A DNA stretch of 64,000 bases. Origin: Robbsia andropogonis (GTDB lineage: Bacteria > Pseudomonadota > Gammaproteobacteria > Burkholderiales > Burkholderiaceae). The stretch spans positions 62,001 to 126,000 of the forward strand of contig NZ_LAQU01000008.1 of assembly GCF_000970345.1 (NCBI RefSeq). Direction: 5' to 3'. A model generated the notes under the pieces. It did no database searches, was not told the origin of the DNA, and saw only the letters and a program-made list of their open reading frames with translations. The translations under genes and the position numbers were made by a program. Shown one piece after another: positions 1 through 8,627 of the stretch (within the stretch, counting starts at the first letter, position 1; the number at the start of each line of letters is the position of its first letter).

Positions 1-233
1 CTGAGCCGATGACGAGCGCGACGACGACTTCCGCGATGTCATCGTCAAGAGCGGCATCGCATCCAACCGCGGCGGCCAATGCCGATAGTGCGCTTTGGTA
101 CGTCGAGCCGCTCTCCAAGCCCTAGCACATTATTTCGAAAGTTGATTCAGAGGCAAAATTCGCGATTGATCGTGCGCGATGCCATTGCTGCAGGCGTCGG
201 AGCAGCAATGTCACGGCAGTCCAGCGAGCGCGC

Positions 234-1103
234 TCACGACCGCGCCAGCAGTACTCCCGCGAGTGCCACGGCAAATCCCGCAATCTGCAGGGCCGACAAC
301 GCTTCGCCGAACCCGACATAGCCTTGAAGCGCCGCAAGCGGCGGTGCGAGAAACAGCAGGGAGGTAGCGCGCGACGCGTGGCCGCGCCTTACCATCCACA
401 TCAGGAGCGTCACGCTGATGCCTGACAGCATCACGATTCCCCACGCGAGCGATATCCAGAGTGTGGTCGACGGTATCCAACGTTGTTCACGCAGAGCGAA
501 TGCGAGCACCGCAGCCACAAGCGCTGCGCCGAGGTTCTGCACGGCACCCGCGCTGCGGATGTCGGCTTTCGCAAGCGAAGTTTTCTGAAACAGTGTCCCG
601 GCCGTGATGGCCCCCACCGAGAGAATCGAAATCGCGACGACGAGCCACGACGGTACATGACCGGCATGCGCGGGTGCCACGGTGGCGATCTTCGGTGCCA
701 GCACAAGTACAACGCCGGCAAGCCCTAGCGCCATGCCACCCCAGCCGCGCGGCGACAGGCGCTCGTTAAAGAGCGGCACCGCCAGCGCCGCGGTCAAGAG
801 CGGCTGCAGGGCGCCGAGCAGCGCCATGACGCCGGCGCTCAAGCCTTGCGCGACCGCCCAGTAGCCGGCACCGAGATAGACACCCTGCATCAGCGCGCCT
901 GCAAGCAGATGCTTGCCGATTGCACGTCCGCGTGGCCAGGCGGCGCGTGCTGCCCACGCGGCCAGCGCAAGCACCACGGCTGTGCCGCTGAATCGCCACA
1001 GCAGGAACAGGTTGGGATCGGCGTAGGGCTTGATCGCGCGCGCCACGACGAACCCGGTTGACCAAAGCAAAACGAAGACAGCAGCTATCAAATTGGCAAG
1101 CAT
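234..1103 (-). CDS. EamA/DMT-family membrane transporter
   Basis: The 289-residue product is almost entirely hydrophobic and shows about ten membrane segments in two repeated halves, the layout of EamA-type drug/metabolite transporters. The first half opens with LIAAVFVLLWSTGFVVARA, the W-S/G-x-x-F-V pattern common at the start of EamA domains; the second half starts near residue 150 (SWLVVAISILSVGAITAG). Family members usually export amino acids, metabolites or drugs across the inner membrane; the substrate cannot be told here. The ATG at 1103 is the first start and places the first membrane helix right at the N terminus. It stands alone on this strand and has no obvious operon partner; the next gene (1278-1832) is on the same strand but 174 bases away. 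Confidence 0.88.
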   Translation of the reverse strand: MLANLIAAVFVLLWSTGFVVARAIKPYADPNLFLLWRFSGTAVVLALAAWAARAAWPRGRAIGKHLLAGALMQGVYLGAGYWAVAQGLSAGVMALLGALQPLLTAALAVPLFNERLSPRGWGGMALGLAGVVLVLAPKIATVAPAHAGHVPSWLVVAISILSVGAITAGTLFQKTSLAKADIRSAGAVQNLGAALVAAVLAFALREQRWIPSTTLWISLAWGIVMLSGISVTLLMWMVRRGHASRATSLLFLAPPLAALQGYVGFGEALSALQIAGFAVALAGVLLARS

Positions 1104-1277
1104 CGCGAGTCGAAGGCAACATCAAGTCATCAATTGGCCCCATCGAAGTCGCCTCGGGCGTCCGGCTCCGTGCTGACCGAACGGCCGACAACCGGCGTTC
1201 CCCGCCTGCCAGAAAACGCCCCCTGCATCATGCTTTTTCAGGTGCGGACGATTTGATCGTCGGCTTTCATTGACGTA

Positions 1278-1832
1278 TTAGCCATGAAGGCGCTTTGCGA
1301 CCGCAGCGACTCTCGCCGCATAGGAGGCAACCGTATCCAGATCGCCGGTCGGGATTTCCTCGACGCTGGCATCCGATGGCGACTGCACAAGCGCGCCGAC
1401 CGATCCACCCAGGTTGTTGACGTCATCACGGGTGGCCGCCTTGCTGTTTGTAGGCGGCAGACCGAGACTCACCCAGATCCCGCCATGCTGAGAAGCCAAG
1501 GTTTGCAAATAGATTAGCGTTACTTGTTTATCGCCGTTAAAGCTGGCGCTATTTGTGAAACCGCCAAATACCTTGTCTTGCCACGCACGTGTAAACCAGA
1601 TCTTCGATGTCGCATCTGCAAACTTCTTGAACTGCCAAGGCACCGAACCCATGTATGTGGGCGCCCCAAAAATAATGGCTTCCGCGGCAGAAAGCTTTTC
1701 CCATGCCGATTCTGAAACATTGCCTTCAGCATCGATTTGAATCAATTCCGCGTCGGCCGCCTTTGCGGCAACTTCCGCAATGCGTTTGGTGTGACCATAC
1801 CCGCTAAAAAAGATGACGACTGTATTGGACAT
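1278..1832 (-). CDS. Flavodoxin-family (WrbA-like) NAD(P)H:quinone oxidoreductase
   Basis: This is a 184-residue single-domain flavodoxin fold. The FMN phosphate loop is visible near the N terminus (SGYGHTKRIAE), followed by the second FMN contact GAPTYMGSVPWQFKKF at about residues 56-71 and by GGFTNSAS at about 91-98. This arrangement matches the WrbA/flavodoxin-like quinone reductases, which reduce quinones by two electrons and limit redox cycling in the cytoplasm. WrbA itself is about 200 residues, so this is a slightly short relative. No partner gene sits in the same transcription unit. Its reducing role fits the nearby peroxide-defence genes, but that link is only inferred from position. 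Confidence 0.88.
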   Translation of the reverse strand: MSNTVVIFFSGYGHTKRIAEVAAKAADAELIQIDAEGNVSESAWEKLSAAEAIIFGAPTYMGSVPWQFKKFADATSKIWFTRAWQDKVFGGFTNSASFNGDKQVTLIYLQTLASQHGGIWVSLGLPPTNSKAATRDDVNNLGGSVGALVQSPSDASVEEIPTGDLDTVASYAARVAAVAKRLHG

Positions 1833-2664
1833 TAGGCTTTCTCACTTGGAAAAAATAACGCTAGGGTATCGCTTGGATGGTATTACTTCCATGCTCCTAG
1901 AACAATTACTTACTTTTTGGTTAGTGCCACACCTGCACATTTCCCAGCCCCCCTTTTTACTCTAGCAAGGTGACCGCTTGCCTGCGGCAATCGACTGCAA
2001 TGACCTTGTATCGAATCGATTGGCCAAACTTTATCGATTAATTCGTTTTCTTTATTATAACAGTCCCGTAACCGATCTATCGGCGGCCGGCCTGCTTATC
2101 TATTTTTTAAACCGAGCGGCGGCAATGTGACTTCGTTAATAAGGCACAAGCATTTATAAAAATCCCGTGTTTCAGCTTTGGGGATGTGCAGCATGAATTG
2201 AATCAGGGCGTCGATATATCAGTTACCGTGCGCTCTCGCAACATGCACATCGACAAGTACGACGACTTGCACAGGAATAGCCCAAGGAGCGCGACGATCA
2301 ATGTATAACAGCCAACACCGTGCCCCGCTTATCTGAAAAACATGCCATGGTCGATGCAACCGACACGCTCATCGGCGTTTAGCCGTCACTAGGTAAGTCT
2401 GAGCTGGACTGTCGCGTTTTTGTTCTACTCGTTAGCACTACCCTCCAACACGCTACTGGGATCAGCGACGAAACAAGCGTGCGCGGTCAATCGGGAGATT
2501 ACTTTTCCACGTAACATCAATGGCGCCAACAGCATTGGTGCGTTGGTGCGGCAAGACGTTAGAAACTGCGCTAAATCATCAGGAAGACGCTCAAATGAAC
2601 ACGACGATGCACTGTTGGTCGAGCGCCCAGCACCGGGTTGCCATTGAGGGCGGACGCAAATCGA
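1833..2664. other. Gene-poor, partly AT-rich intergenic stretch
   Basis: No convincing gene is visible here. The part at about 1850-2130 is clearly more AT-rich than its surroundings (runs such as TTTATTATAA near 2050). The rest holds only short overlapping open frames on both strands with no recognisable motif. It is probably decayed accessory DNA continuous with the transposase remnant that follows. Confidence 0.5.
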
Positions 2665-2935
2665 TCTACCCAAGACGGTAACGGTTGATAAAAACACCAT
2701 GATCCCGGCCACGCTAAAGCGCATCAACACTGCTGGCCAACAGCCCATCACGATCCGTTGGGAACATATCCGAACAATATGATCAATCGGGATCATCGTT
2801 CCATTACGCGTCGAGCACAGCCTATTCGGTGGTGCACAAGCTTTTATTACGATACATCCCGCGTGGTAGCGTGAAGATGCTACCTTCGATTGCCCCATGG
2901 AAGATGGAAGGCAACTGCAAAGCAAACCACCCATC
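2665..2935 (+). mobile_element. Decayed C-terminal end of an IS6-family transposase
   Basis: Translating the plus strand gives VTVDKNTMIPATLKRIN from about 2679, then, after a change of frame near 2755, YPNNMINRDHRSITRRA and a following SFYY..RVVA stretch. This order matches the end of IS6/IS26-type DDE transposases, where a V-T-I-D-K block is followed by K-Y-L-N-N-x-x-E-x-D-H-R-x-I-K-R and G-F-K-S-F-x-x-A. Several frame changes and a stop mean it cannot be functional. No terminal inverted repeats or target duplications were recognised, so the element's limits are unknown. The identification rests on remembered family motifs. Confidence 0.6.
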
Positions 2936-3159
2936 AGGCACTTTTATTAGTTGATCGTATAAATAATTCCATGCGTTATAGTACTTCAACTTTCATCAAA
3001 CATTAACACGACTTGAGAGACATAAGACTGATACAAAGTGACTGCATTTGATAGCGCGAATTTATAAACACCATGAAATATTTCTATTGGTCATCGATTC
3101 AAATAAGCGTCGATACTGTCCCCCGCGCCAGGCCTCAACATCACTTAAAGGGAATCAAA

Positions 3160-5391
3160 GTGAAAATACGACTAGCACACCTGATTAAATATTCCACTGC
3201 AATCCTAGCGATCACGACGCTTGGAACTACAACCACTCTGGTGTGGGCCGATGGCACGCCACGACCAAATAGCTTCTGGTGGCCGGAGACGCTTGATCTT
3301 TCGCCACTTCGTCAGCACGATATTGAGTCGAATCCGTACGGCAAGGACTTCAATTATGCTAAGGAATTCAATAGTCTCGATATAGACGCCGTGAAGGCCG
3401 ATATCAAAACCGCCTTAACGACGTCACAAAGCTGGTGGCCGGCAGACTATGGCAACTATGGGCCGTTTTTTATCCGCATGGCATGGCACGGGGCTGGCAC
3501 CTATCGCACGTATGATGGCCGGGGCGGCGCCGATGGCGCCCAGCAACGGTTCGAACCCCTCAATAGCTGGCCCGACAACGCCAATCTCGATAAAGCACGG
3601 CGGCTATTGTGGCCAATCAAGAAAAAGTATGGCGAGAAGATTTCGTGGGGCGACCTGATGGTATTGACAGGCAACGTCGCGCTCGAATCCATGGGTTTTC
3701 AGACTTTCGGCTTCGGTGGTGGCCGGCAAGATGATTGGCAGTCCGACTTGGTCTATTGGGGTGCCGGCACTAAGTTCTTGTCAAGCAATCGGGATAAAAG
3801 CGGGAAACTCGAAAAGCCGCTGGCCGCAACGCAAATGGGATTGATTTATGTCAATCCGGAAGGGCCGAACGGCAAGCCGGACCCGGTTGCCGCGGCAAAA
3901 GACATTCGTGATGCATTTGGCCGCATGGCGATGAACGACGAAGAGACGTTGGCACTCATTGCAGGAGGCCACACTTTCGGGAAAGCGCATGGCGCAGTGT
4001 CTGCCGCTAAATGCGTCGGCCCCGCGCCTGCTGGAGCGGCGCTCGAGCAGCAAGGCCTTGGCTGGGTCAACAAGTGCGGCACCGGCAATGGCGCTGACAC
4101 GGTCACGAGCGGTCTTGAAGGCGCTTGGTCGGCCGACCCCGTGCACTTCACGATGCAGTATCTCGATAATTTGCTCGGGCACGATTGGGTGCTGACCACG
4201 AGCCCTGCCGGTGCGCATCAATGGAAGCCCAAGGACGCGGAGAACATCGTACCGGATGCTCACGATCCGTCGAAGCTGCATCCCCTGATGATGTTCACGA
4301 CGGACATCGCATTGAAAGTCGATCCATCCTATAGTCGAATCGCAAAGCGGTTTCAAGAACATCCCGAGGAGTTCAAGCTGGCCTTTGCCAAGGCGTGGTT
4401 CAAGCTGACGCATCGTGACATGGGACCGAAGGCGCGTTATCTCGGCAAGGAAATACCCAGCGCCGATCTGATCTGGCAGGATCCACTTCCCTCCGCCCAC
4501 TACAAGATGATCGACCAGAAGGACGTGGCGGCACTAGAGAACAAGATACTGGCATCCGGGCTGCCTAAATCGGCGTTGGTCAAGACTGCGTGGGCATCTG
4601 CCGCGACGTTCCGCGGAACCGATTATCGGGGCGGCGCAAACGGCGCGCGCATCCGGCTTGCTCCGGAGAATGCCTGGCCGGTCAACGACCCGACGGAATT
4701 GGCCGGTGTCCTTAAAACGTTGGAAGGCATCCAGGCCGACTTCAATCGCAACAGAACCGACGGCAAACAGGTATCGCTCGCTGATCTTATTGTGCTCGGC
4801 GGTAACGCCGCGGTCCAAGATGCGGTGAACAAGGCCGGCTACGACATCAAGGTACCTTTCTCGCCGGGGCGAACGGATGCTACGCAGGAACAGACCGATG
4901 TCAATTCCTTCGCCGTACTCGAGCCGACCGCCGACGGGTTCCGCAACTACTATGCGACCGGTAACGACCGTTCGCCCGCCGATCTGCTGGTCGACCGGGC
5001 GAGCAAGCTCGATTTGACGGTGCCTGAAATGACGGTGCTGGTCGGCGGCCTGCGCGTGCTGGATGCCAATGCCGGCCATGCCAGGCTCGGTGTTCTGACC
5101 GACCGACCAGGCGCCTTGAGCAACGACTTTTTCGTGAATCTGCTCGATATGTCGACCCAGTGGGTAAAGTCCGCGAACGACGACGGCGTGTACGAAGGAC
5201 ACGATCGCAAGACGGGTAGCCTGAAATGGAAGGCAAGCCCGGTCGATCTGGTGTTCGGCTCAAGCTCCGAGCTGCGAGCGGTCGCCGAAGTCTATGCGTC
5301 GGACGATGCACATGAAAAGTTCGCGCGTGATTTCGTCGGTGCATGGACGAAAGTAATGAACCTCGACCGCTTCGACTTGAAGCGAGATTGA
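3160..5391 (+). CDS. katG: Exported catalase-peroxidase
   Basis: The product is a bifunctional haem catalase-peroxidase that destroys hydrogen peroxide and oxidises small donors. I choose the GTG at 3160 (743 residues) because AAAGGGA lies seven bases upstream and because it starts a normal signal peptide, with a hydrophobic core and a likely cut after VWA at residue 30. An upstream in-frame ATG (3073) would add 29 poorly matching residues. Counting from the GTG, the distal site is R106, W109, H110 (RMAWH), the proximal haem ligand is H271 ([10 protein letters not shown]), and the residues of the covalent adduct typical of KatG are W109, Y199 and M226. A degenerate C-terminal second domain follows, as in all KatG. 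Most KatG proteins are cytoplasmic, so the export signal is notable; periplasmic forms are known in some proteobacteria. A pseudoazurin gene follows after 52 bases, probably in the same operon. Confidence 0.95.
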   Translation: MKIRLAHLIKYSTAILAITTLGTTTTLVWADGTPRPNSFWWPETLDLSPLRQHDIESNPYGKDFNYAKEFNSLDIDAVKADIKTALTTSQSWWPADYGNYGPFFIRMAWHGAGTYRTYDGRGGADGAQQRFEPLNSWPDNANLDKARRLLWPIKKKYGEKISWGDLMVLTGNVALESMGFQTFGFGGGRQDDWQSDLVYWGAGTKFLSSNRDKSGKLEKPLAATQMGLIYVNPEGPNGKPDPVAAAKDIRDAFGRMAMNDEETLALIAGGHTFGKAHGAVSAAKCVGPAPAGAALEQQGLGWVNKCGTGNGADTVTSGLEGAWSADPVHFTMQYLDNLLGHDWVLTTSPAGAHQWKPKDAENIVPDAHDPSKLHPLMMFTTDIALKVDPSYSRIAKRFQEHPEEFKLAFAKAWFKLTHRDMGPKARYLGKEIPSADLIWQDPLPSAHYKMIDQKDVAALENKILASGLPKSALVKTAWASAATFRGTDYRGGANGARIRLAPENAWPVNDPTELAGVLKTLEGIQADFNRNRTDGKQVSLADLIVLGGNAAVQDAVNKAGYDIKVPFSPGRTDATQEQTDVNSFAVLEPTADGFRNYYATGNDRSPADLLVDRASKLDLTVPEMTVLVGGLRVLDANAGHARLGVLTDRPGALSNDFFVNLLDMSTQWVKSANDDGVYEGHDRKTGSLKWKASPVDLVFGSSSELRAVAEVYASDDAHEKFARDFVGAWTKVMNLDRFDLKRD

Positions 5392-5443
5392 TATCCCCAA
5401 GGCCGAGAGAGTGCTTCTTTCGGCCGGAGCGCAGGAGAAACGT

Positions 5444-5911
5444 ATGCGTCACAAATCGAGGATTTTCGCAGCAATCCTGAGTTTCGGGTTGCTAGCGTCA
5501 TTCGGCTGCCTTGCCGCCGACGCCGAAGTCAAGATGCTGAACGAAGACTCGAACGGTGAACGGGGATTCGCACCCGCGATCGTCCACGTCAAACCGGGCG
5601 ACAGCGTGCATTTCGTGGCTTTCGACAAGGGACATAGCGTTCAATCGATTCCCGGCATGATTCCGGACGGCGCCAAACCGTTCGCCGGCAAGGTCAGTGA
5701 AGACCTGACGGTGAAGTTCGATCGGCCAGGCGTCTACGGCTATCGTTGCGTCCCGCATTACATGATGGGCATGGTGGGACTGGTGGTGGTAGGGGATCCC
5801 GTGAACGAGGCAGCAGCCCGCAATGTCGCGCAACCCCGCGATGCGAAAGCCCGTTTCGACCGGCTTTTCGCTGAACTCGATGCCAAGCGGACCGCGGCTA
5901 AAAGTCCCTAG
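5444..5911 (+). CDS. Pseudoazurin (periplasmic blue copper protein)
   Basis: This is a 155-residue exported cupredoxin. The ATG at 5444 has AGGAG seven bases upstream and starts a signal peptide with a likely cut after CLAADA near residue 26. The type-1 copper ligands are H64, C102, H105 and M110. Their spacing (38, 3 and 5) is exactly that of characterised pseudoazurins (H40, C78, H81, M86). Pseudoazurins carry single electrons in the periplasm, for example to nitrite reductase or cytochrome c peroxidase. A C-terminal tail of about 35 charged residues (FDRLFAELDAKRTA) extends beyond the copper domain. The gene lies 52 bases after the exported catalase-peroxidase, so it may supply electrons to that enzyme; this is inference. 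No denitrification gene is nearby. Confidence 0.93.
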   Translation: MRHKSRIFAAILSFGLLASFGCLAADAEVKMLNEDSNGERGFAPAIVHVKPGDSVHFVAFDKGHSVQSIPGMIPDGAKPFAGKVSEDLTVKFDRPGVYGYRCVPHYMMGMVGLVVVGDPVNEAAARNVAQPRDAKARFDRLFAELDAKRTAAKSP

Positions 5912-6190
5912 CACAAGCTGGGCACGAAACCACGAACGGTCGTACCTGGCTAGCAGATACGCGTATCGATTGCGAACAACTGTCGAGGATCCCTTGCGAG
6001 ATGGGTAGGTTGATTTAGCGCGAACGATGGCGTCAATGCTCGTTTTTGCTATCGAAACAGTCCCACGGTCAATTGATCCGAAAGACTGCTCCCCTTTGGC
6101 AGTGCGGTGGTAAGGCTTTTGCCGATGCGCAACATCGGCACCATTGTGGGCTAGACCTTCTGGCCGAGTCTGGCAGGTTTGCCACAATTA

Positions 6191-6206
6191 CTGTATATTT
6201 ATACAG
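6191..6206 (+). promoter_or_regulatory. LexA box (SOS operator)
   Basis: The 16-mer CTGTATATTTATACAG is a palindrome apart from one central pair and matches the CTGT-N8-ACAG LexA consensus with an AT-rich centre. It overlaps the likely -10 region of a promoter (TTGCCA at 6179, TACAGT at 6202, 17-base spacer) and lies 28 bases before the ATG of the small gene at 6234. LexA bound here would block that promoter. The remaining bases from 5912 to 6190 show nothing recognisable. Confidence 0.82.
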
Positions 6207-6233
6207 TACTGAAGTGCCAACTGGGAGCCAACG

Positions 6234-6512
6234 ATGGAACACCTCATTCGCGTCATCAATGAACGAGACCGTCAACTGCTGAAATGGTTGCTTGAGCAAG
6301 TTGGAGCACCGCGCCTGACAGCCGCCGCCCATCGACTCAGTTCAGAAAATCACCCAAAACCGTATGTGTCGGCAGTATGCCGCTATCTGGGATTGAAGCC
6401 ACCGTCACCCCGTGCACTACCTCGCGATCACGCCCGGTTTTCCGTGGCCGATCATTATCTTGCCGTGATGCGCGAAAGCCTTGGCGGCACAACGCCAGGT
6501 AAGCCCCAGTAA
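6234..6512 (+). CDS. Small LexA-controlled protein of unknown function
   Basis: This is a 92-residue, soluble protein with no signal peptide or membrane segment. GGGAG lies six bases before the ATG. The sequence (RDRQLLKWLLEQVGAPRLTAAAHRL, then PYVSAVCRYLGLKPP) looks mostly helical and resembles small conserved proteins I associate with Burkholderiaceae, but no named domain is recognisable. The perfect-looking LexA box directly upstream makes it a probable member of the SOS regulon, expressed after DNA damage. It could be a cell-division inhibitor, a repair accessory factor or a regulator; nothing in the sequence decides between these. It appears to be transcribed alone, because the following gene is on the opposite strand. 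Confidence 0.8.
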   Translation: MEHLIRVINERDRQLLKWLLEQVGAPRLTAAAHRLSSENHPKPYVSAVCRYLGLKPPSPRALPRDHARFSVADHYLAVMRESLGGTTPGKPQ

Positions 6513-6570
6513 CGATGGCATGGGGTGTACTCAGGACGAAGCCGGCATGGTGCGAAGAGATACCAACTCA

Positions 6571-7137
6571 CTAGGCGATCAGTGTCGTTGCCTGATGTTT
6601 GGTTGCTACCGCCTCCGCCATTGCGGCATCGGTCGAACCCGACGGTTTGAGACGGGCCATCGATACCGCGCAACGATAGCCGCCCGCGCCATAGCCGTAC
6701 GCCGGATGTACGCCTTCTCGCGCGAAGCCGAGTGCCTCGTACAAACTGATCGCGGCGACATGGGCTTCCCATACGGTAATTTCCAAACGGGACAAGGCAA
6801 GCCATTGATCGGACCACTCGATCGCCTTTGTCAACAACGCACGACCGATGCCCTTGCGTCGATAGTCCCGGCGTACACACAACCCAATTGATCCGACGTG
6901 ACGCCGCATCGGCTGAAAACCGTCATTGCCAATCTCGATGAAAGCCACGAGCTCATTGCTGTTCGACCGCTGAGCGACGATAAACAAACCGAGGCCCTCG
7001 GCACGCTTGATTTTGTTACGCCACCATTCCGTAGAAGGCAGTAACGGGCATGCATATCCCCAGGCGGCGTCATCATCCGCGGTCAGGACGCGTAGCGCAT
7101 CCGCGTCGGCCGGGTCGGCCCTCCGCAAGAAATACAT
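6571..7137 (-). CDS. GNAT-family N-acetyltransferase
   Basis: The ATG at 7137 (188 residues) is preceded by GGGAGAG and opens directly into the first strand of the fold (MYFLRRADPADADAL). The acetyl-CoA loop is GLCVRRDYRRKGIGRALL at about residues 85-102, a good match to the R/Q-x-x-G-x-G/A motif. Next comes EITVWEAHVAAISLYEALGFAREG, the usual N-x-x-A-x-x-L-Y-x-x-x-G-F block with a substituted asparagine. The C terminus (about residues 155-188) is a short extension beyond the domain. Such enzymes acetylate amines of small molecules or proteins; the substrate cannot be predicted. A longer frame starts upstream at 7221 but has no ribosome-binding site. Confidence 0.85.
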   Translation of the reverse strand: MYFLRRADPADADALRVLTADDDAAWGYACPLLPSTEWWRNKIKRAEGLGLFIVAQRSNSNELVAFIEIGNDGFQPMRRHVGSIGLCVRRDYRRKGIGRALLTKAIEWSDQWLALSRLEITVWEAHVAAISLYEALGFAREGVHPAYGYGAGGYRCAVSMARLKPSGSTDAAMAEAVATKHQATTLIA

Positions 7138-7481
7138 GCTCTCTCCCAACAACGTTTTACCAGGTGCTGAGTGTAACGTTCGATGCTCCCGGTTCCCTGC
7201 CACGCCTGACGATATGGCCATACGGCTAATCTGCCCACCACCGACGACGGTGACCGGTTTTCGCGCCCGCTATCCTATGTCATCAGGATCGCTTGCGTAC
7301 GACAACCAGGACAACGATGCGGATCGGAAAACACAAACTCGCATCCACTGTCCCGAATGCCAGATAGGGCGCTTGTATCGTCTCGGCAGGACGTCGCCAA
7401 GAGTTTCTGCATTCACCGCCTGCAACGCCGCCCGGTTGATCCGGTACAGTAACGGTTGGTTCCGTTCTCCCGTCGCTCGCC

Positions 7482-8627
7482 ATGCCTATACCTGCTGCCC
7501 AACCCATCATCGTCGTCGCACCGGACTCGTTCAAAGGTGCCCTTGATGCGGAAGGCGTCGCGCGCGCCATTGCCGCCGGGATTCGAACCGTGCTACCGGA
7601 TGCGGTGGTGCGGGAATACCCCATGGCAGATGGCGGCGAAGGCACTCGCGCCGCCTTACTGTACAACGGAGGGGAATGTCTGCCGTTGCAGGTGCAAGGC
7701 GCAGGTGGCGCGTGTCGGAAAACGATAGCGGGGCTCACGCCGGAAGGCGCGGCCATTGTCGAGTCCGCCGATATTATCGGCATTACCGACCCGGCAGGCA
7801 TGTCCGTGCCGGTGACGGCACGCAGCAGCGCGGGGCTCGGTGAGGCATTATCTCAATTACTCGACCGGGGTATTCGCACCTGCTTCATCGCGTTGGGAGG
7901 CACCAGCACCAATGACGGTGGTGCGGGCTTTCTGAGCGCGCTTGGTGTGGGAATATTCGATGCGGCGGGCAACCGGATGATGCCCACGCTGGACAGTCTG
8001 CCGCACGTGATGCGCGTGGACGCATCGGGATTGGATGCCAGGCTGGCGAAATGCCGGCTCGTCGGTATGGCCGATGTCGATAATCCGCTGACAGGTCCAC
8101 ACGGTGCAACGCATGTATTCGGACCGCAAAAAGGGATACGCGCCGACAGTGCCAACGCTCACGATGCCGCCATCGGCCGCTTTGCCAGGCTACTGGAAGC
8201 CGCAATGGGTTGCGCATATTCGAATGCGCCCGGCGCAGGGGCTGCGGGCGGTCTCGGATTTGCAATCCGCATGGTGGGTGGCACGCTGCAATCAGGCGCC
8301 GACATCGTTGCGGAGCAAATCGATCTTCGCACGGCACTCGAGGGCGCCGATTGGTTAATCACCGGTGAGGGTCGGTCGGACACACAGACGTTGCGCGGCA
8401 AGGCGCCATTCGCCGCAGCGATGCGCGCGCGGGCCGCCGGCGTACCGGCAACCTTGCTGTCCGGCGCGATTGCCCGGGATGCGGGTCCGTTGCTCGGGCA
8501 ACACTTCGCGGGCTGTTTTGCAATCAACGATGGTCCGATGTCGCTCGAAGCGGCCATGGCGGATACATCGATTTTGTTGCACAACGCAGCCGCGCAATTG
8601 ACACGTCTGCGTTTTTGCCAGCATTGA
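7482..8627 (+). CDS. Glycerate 2-kinase (GarK/GlxK family)
   Basis: The 381-residue protein begins with IIVVAPDSFKGALDAEGVARAIAAG and continues with YPMADGGEGT, two hallmark blocks of the GarK/GlxK glycerate kinases; later GGTSTNDGGAGFLSALG and GEGRSDTQTLRGKAP (near residues 138-152 and 290-305) complete the match. The enzyme phosphorylates D-glycerate to 2-phosphoglycerate, the last step of glucarate/galactarate and glyoxylate catabolism. It is convergent with the dehydratase gene on the other strand. The two stop codons abut exactly (TGATCA at 8625-8630), so there is no space for a terminator. Position suggests a role in the neighbouring sugar-acid pathway. Confidence 0.93.
   Translation: MPIPAAQPIIVVAPDSFKGALDAEGVARAIAAGIRTVLPDAVVREYPMADGGEGTRAALLYNGGECLPLQVQGAGGACRKTIAGLTPEGAAIVESADIIGITDPAGMSVPVTARSSAGLGEALSQLLDRGIRTCFIALGGTSTNDGGAGFLSALGVGIFDAAGNRMMPTLDSLPHVMRVDASGLDARLAKCRLVGMADVDNPLTGPHGATHVFGPQKGIRADSANAHDAAIGRFARLLEAAMGCAYSNAPGAGAAGGLGFAIRMVGGTLQSGADIVAEQIDLRTALEGADWLITGEGRSDTQTLRGKAPFAAAMRARAAGVPATLLSGAIARDAGPLLGQHFAGCFAINDGPMSLEAAMADTSILLHNAAAQLTRLRFCQH

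Noticed and set aside
1-233. A plus-strand reading near 20-100 (DDFRDVIVKSGIASNRGG) vaguely like the end of an IS5/IS4-type transposase.
   Set aside because: The match is short, ends in a stop and lacks the later catalytic block; not enough to call a mobile element.
2425-2934. A 169-residue minus-strand open frame in the gene-poor region.
   Set aside because: Its composition is random-looking and cysteine-rich, and the plus strand carries the recognisable transposase end instead.
3781-4500. A 239-residue minus-strand open frame inside katG.
   Set aside because: It is antisense to conserved haem-domain sequence and shows no family features.
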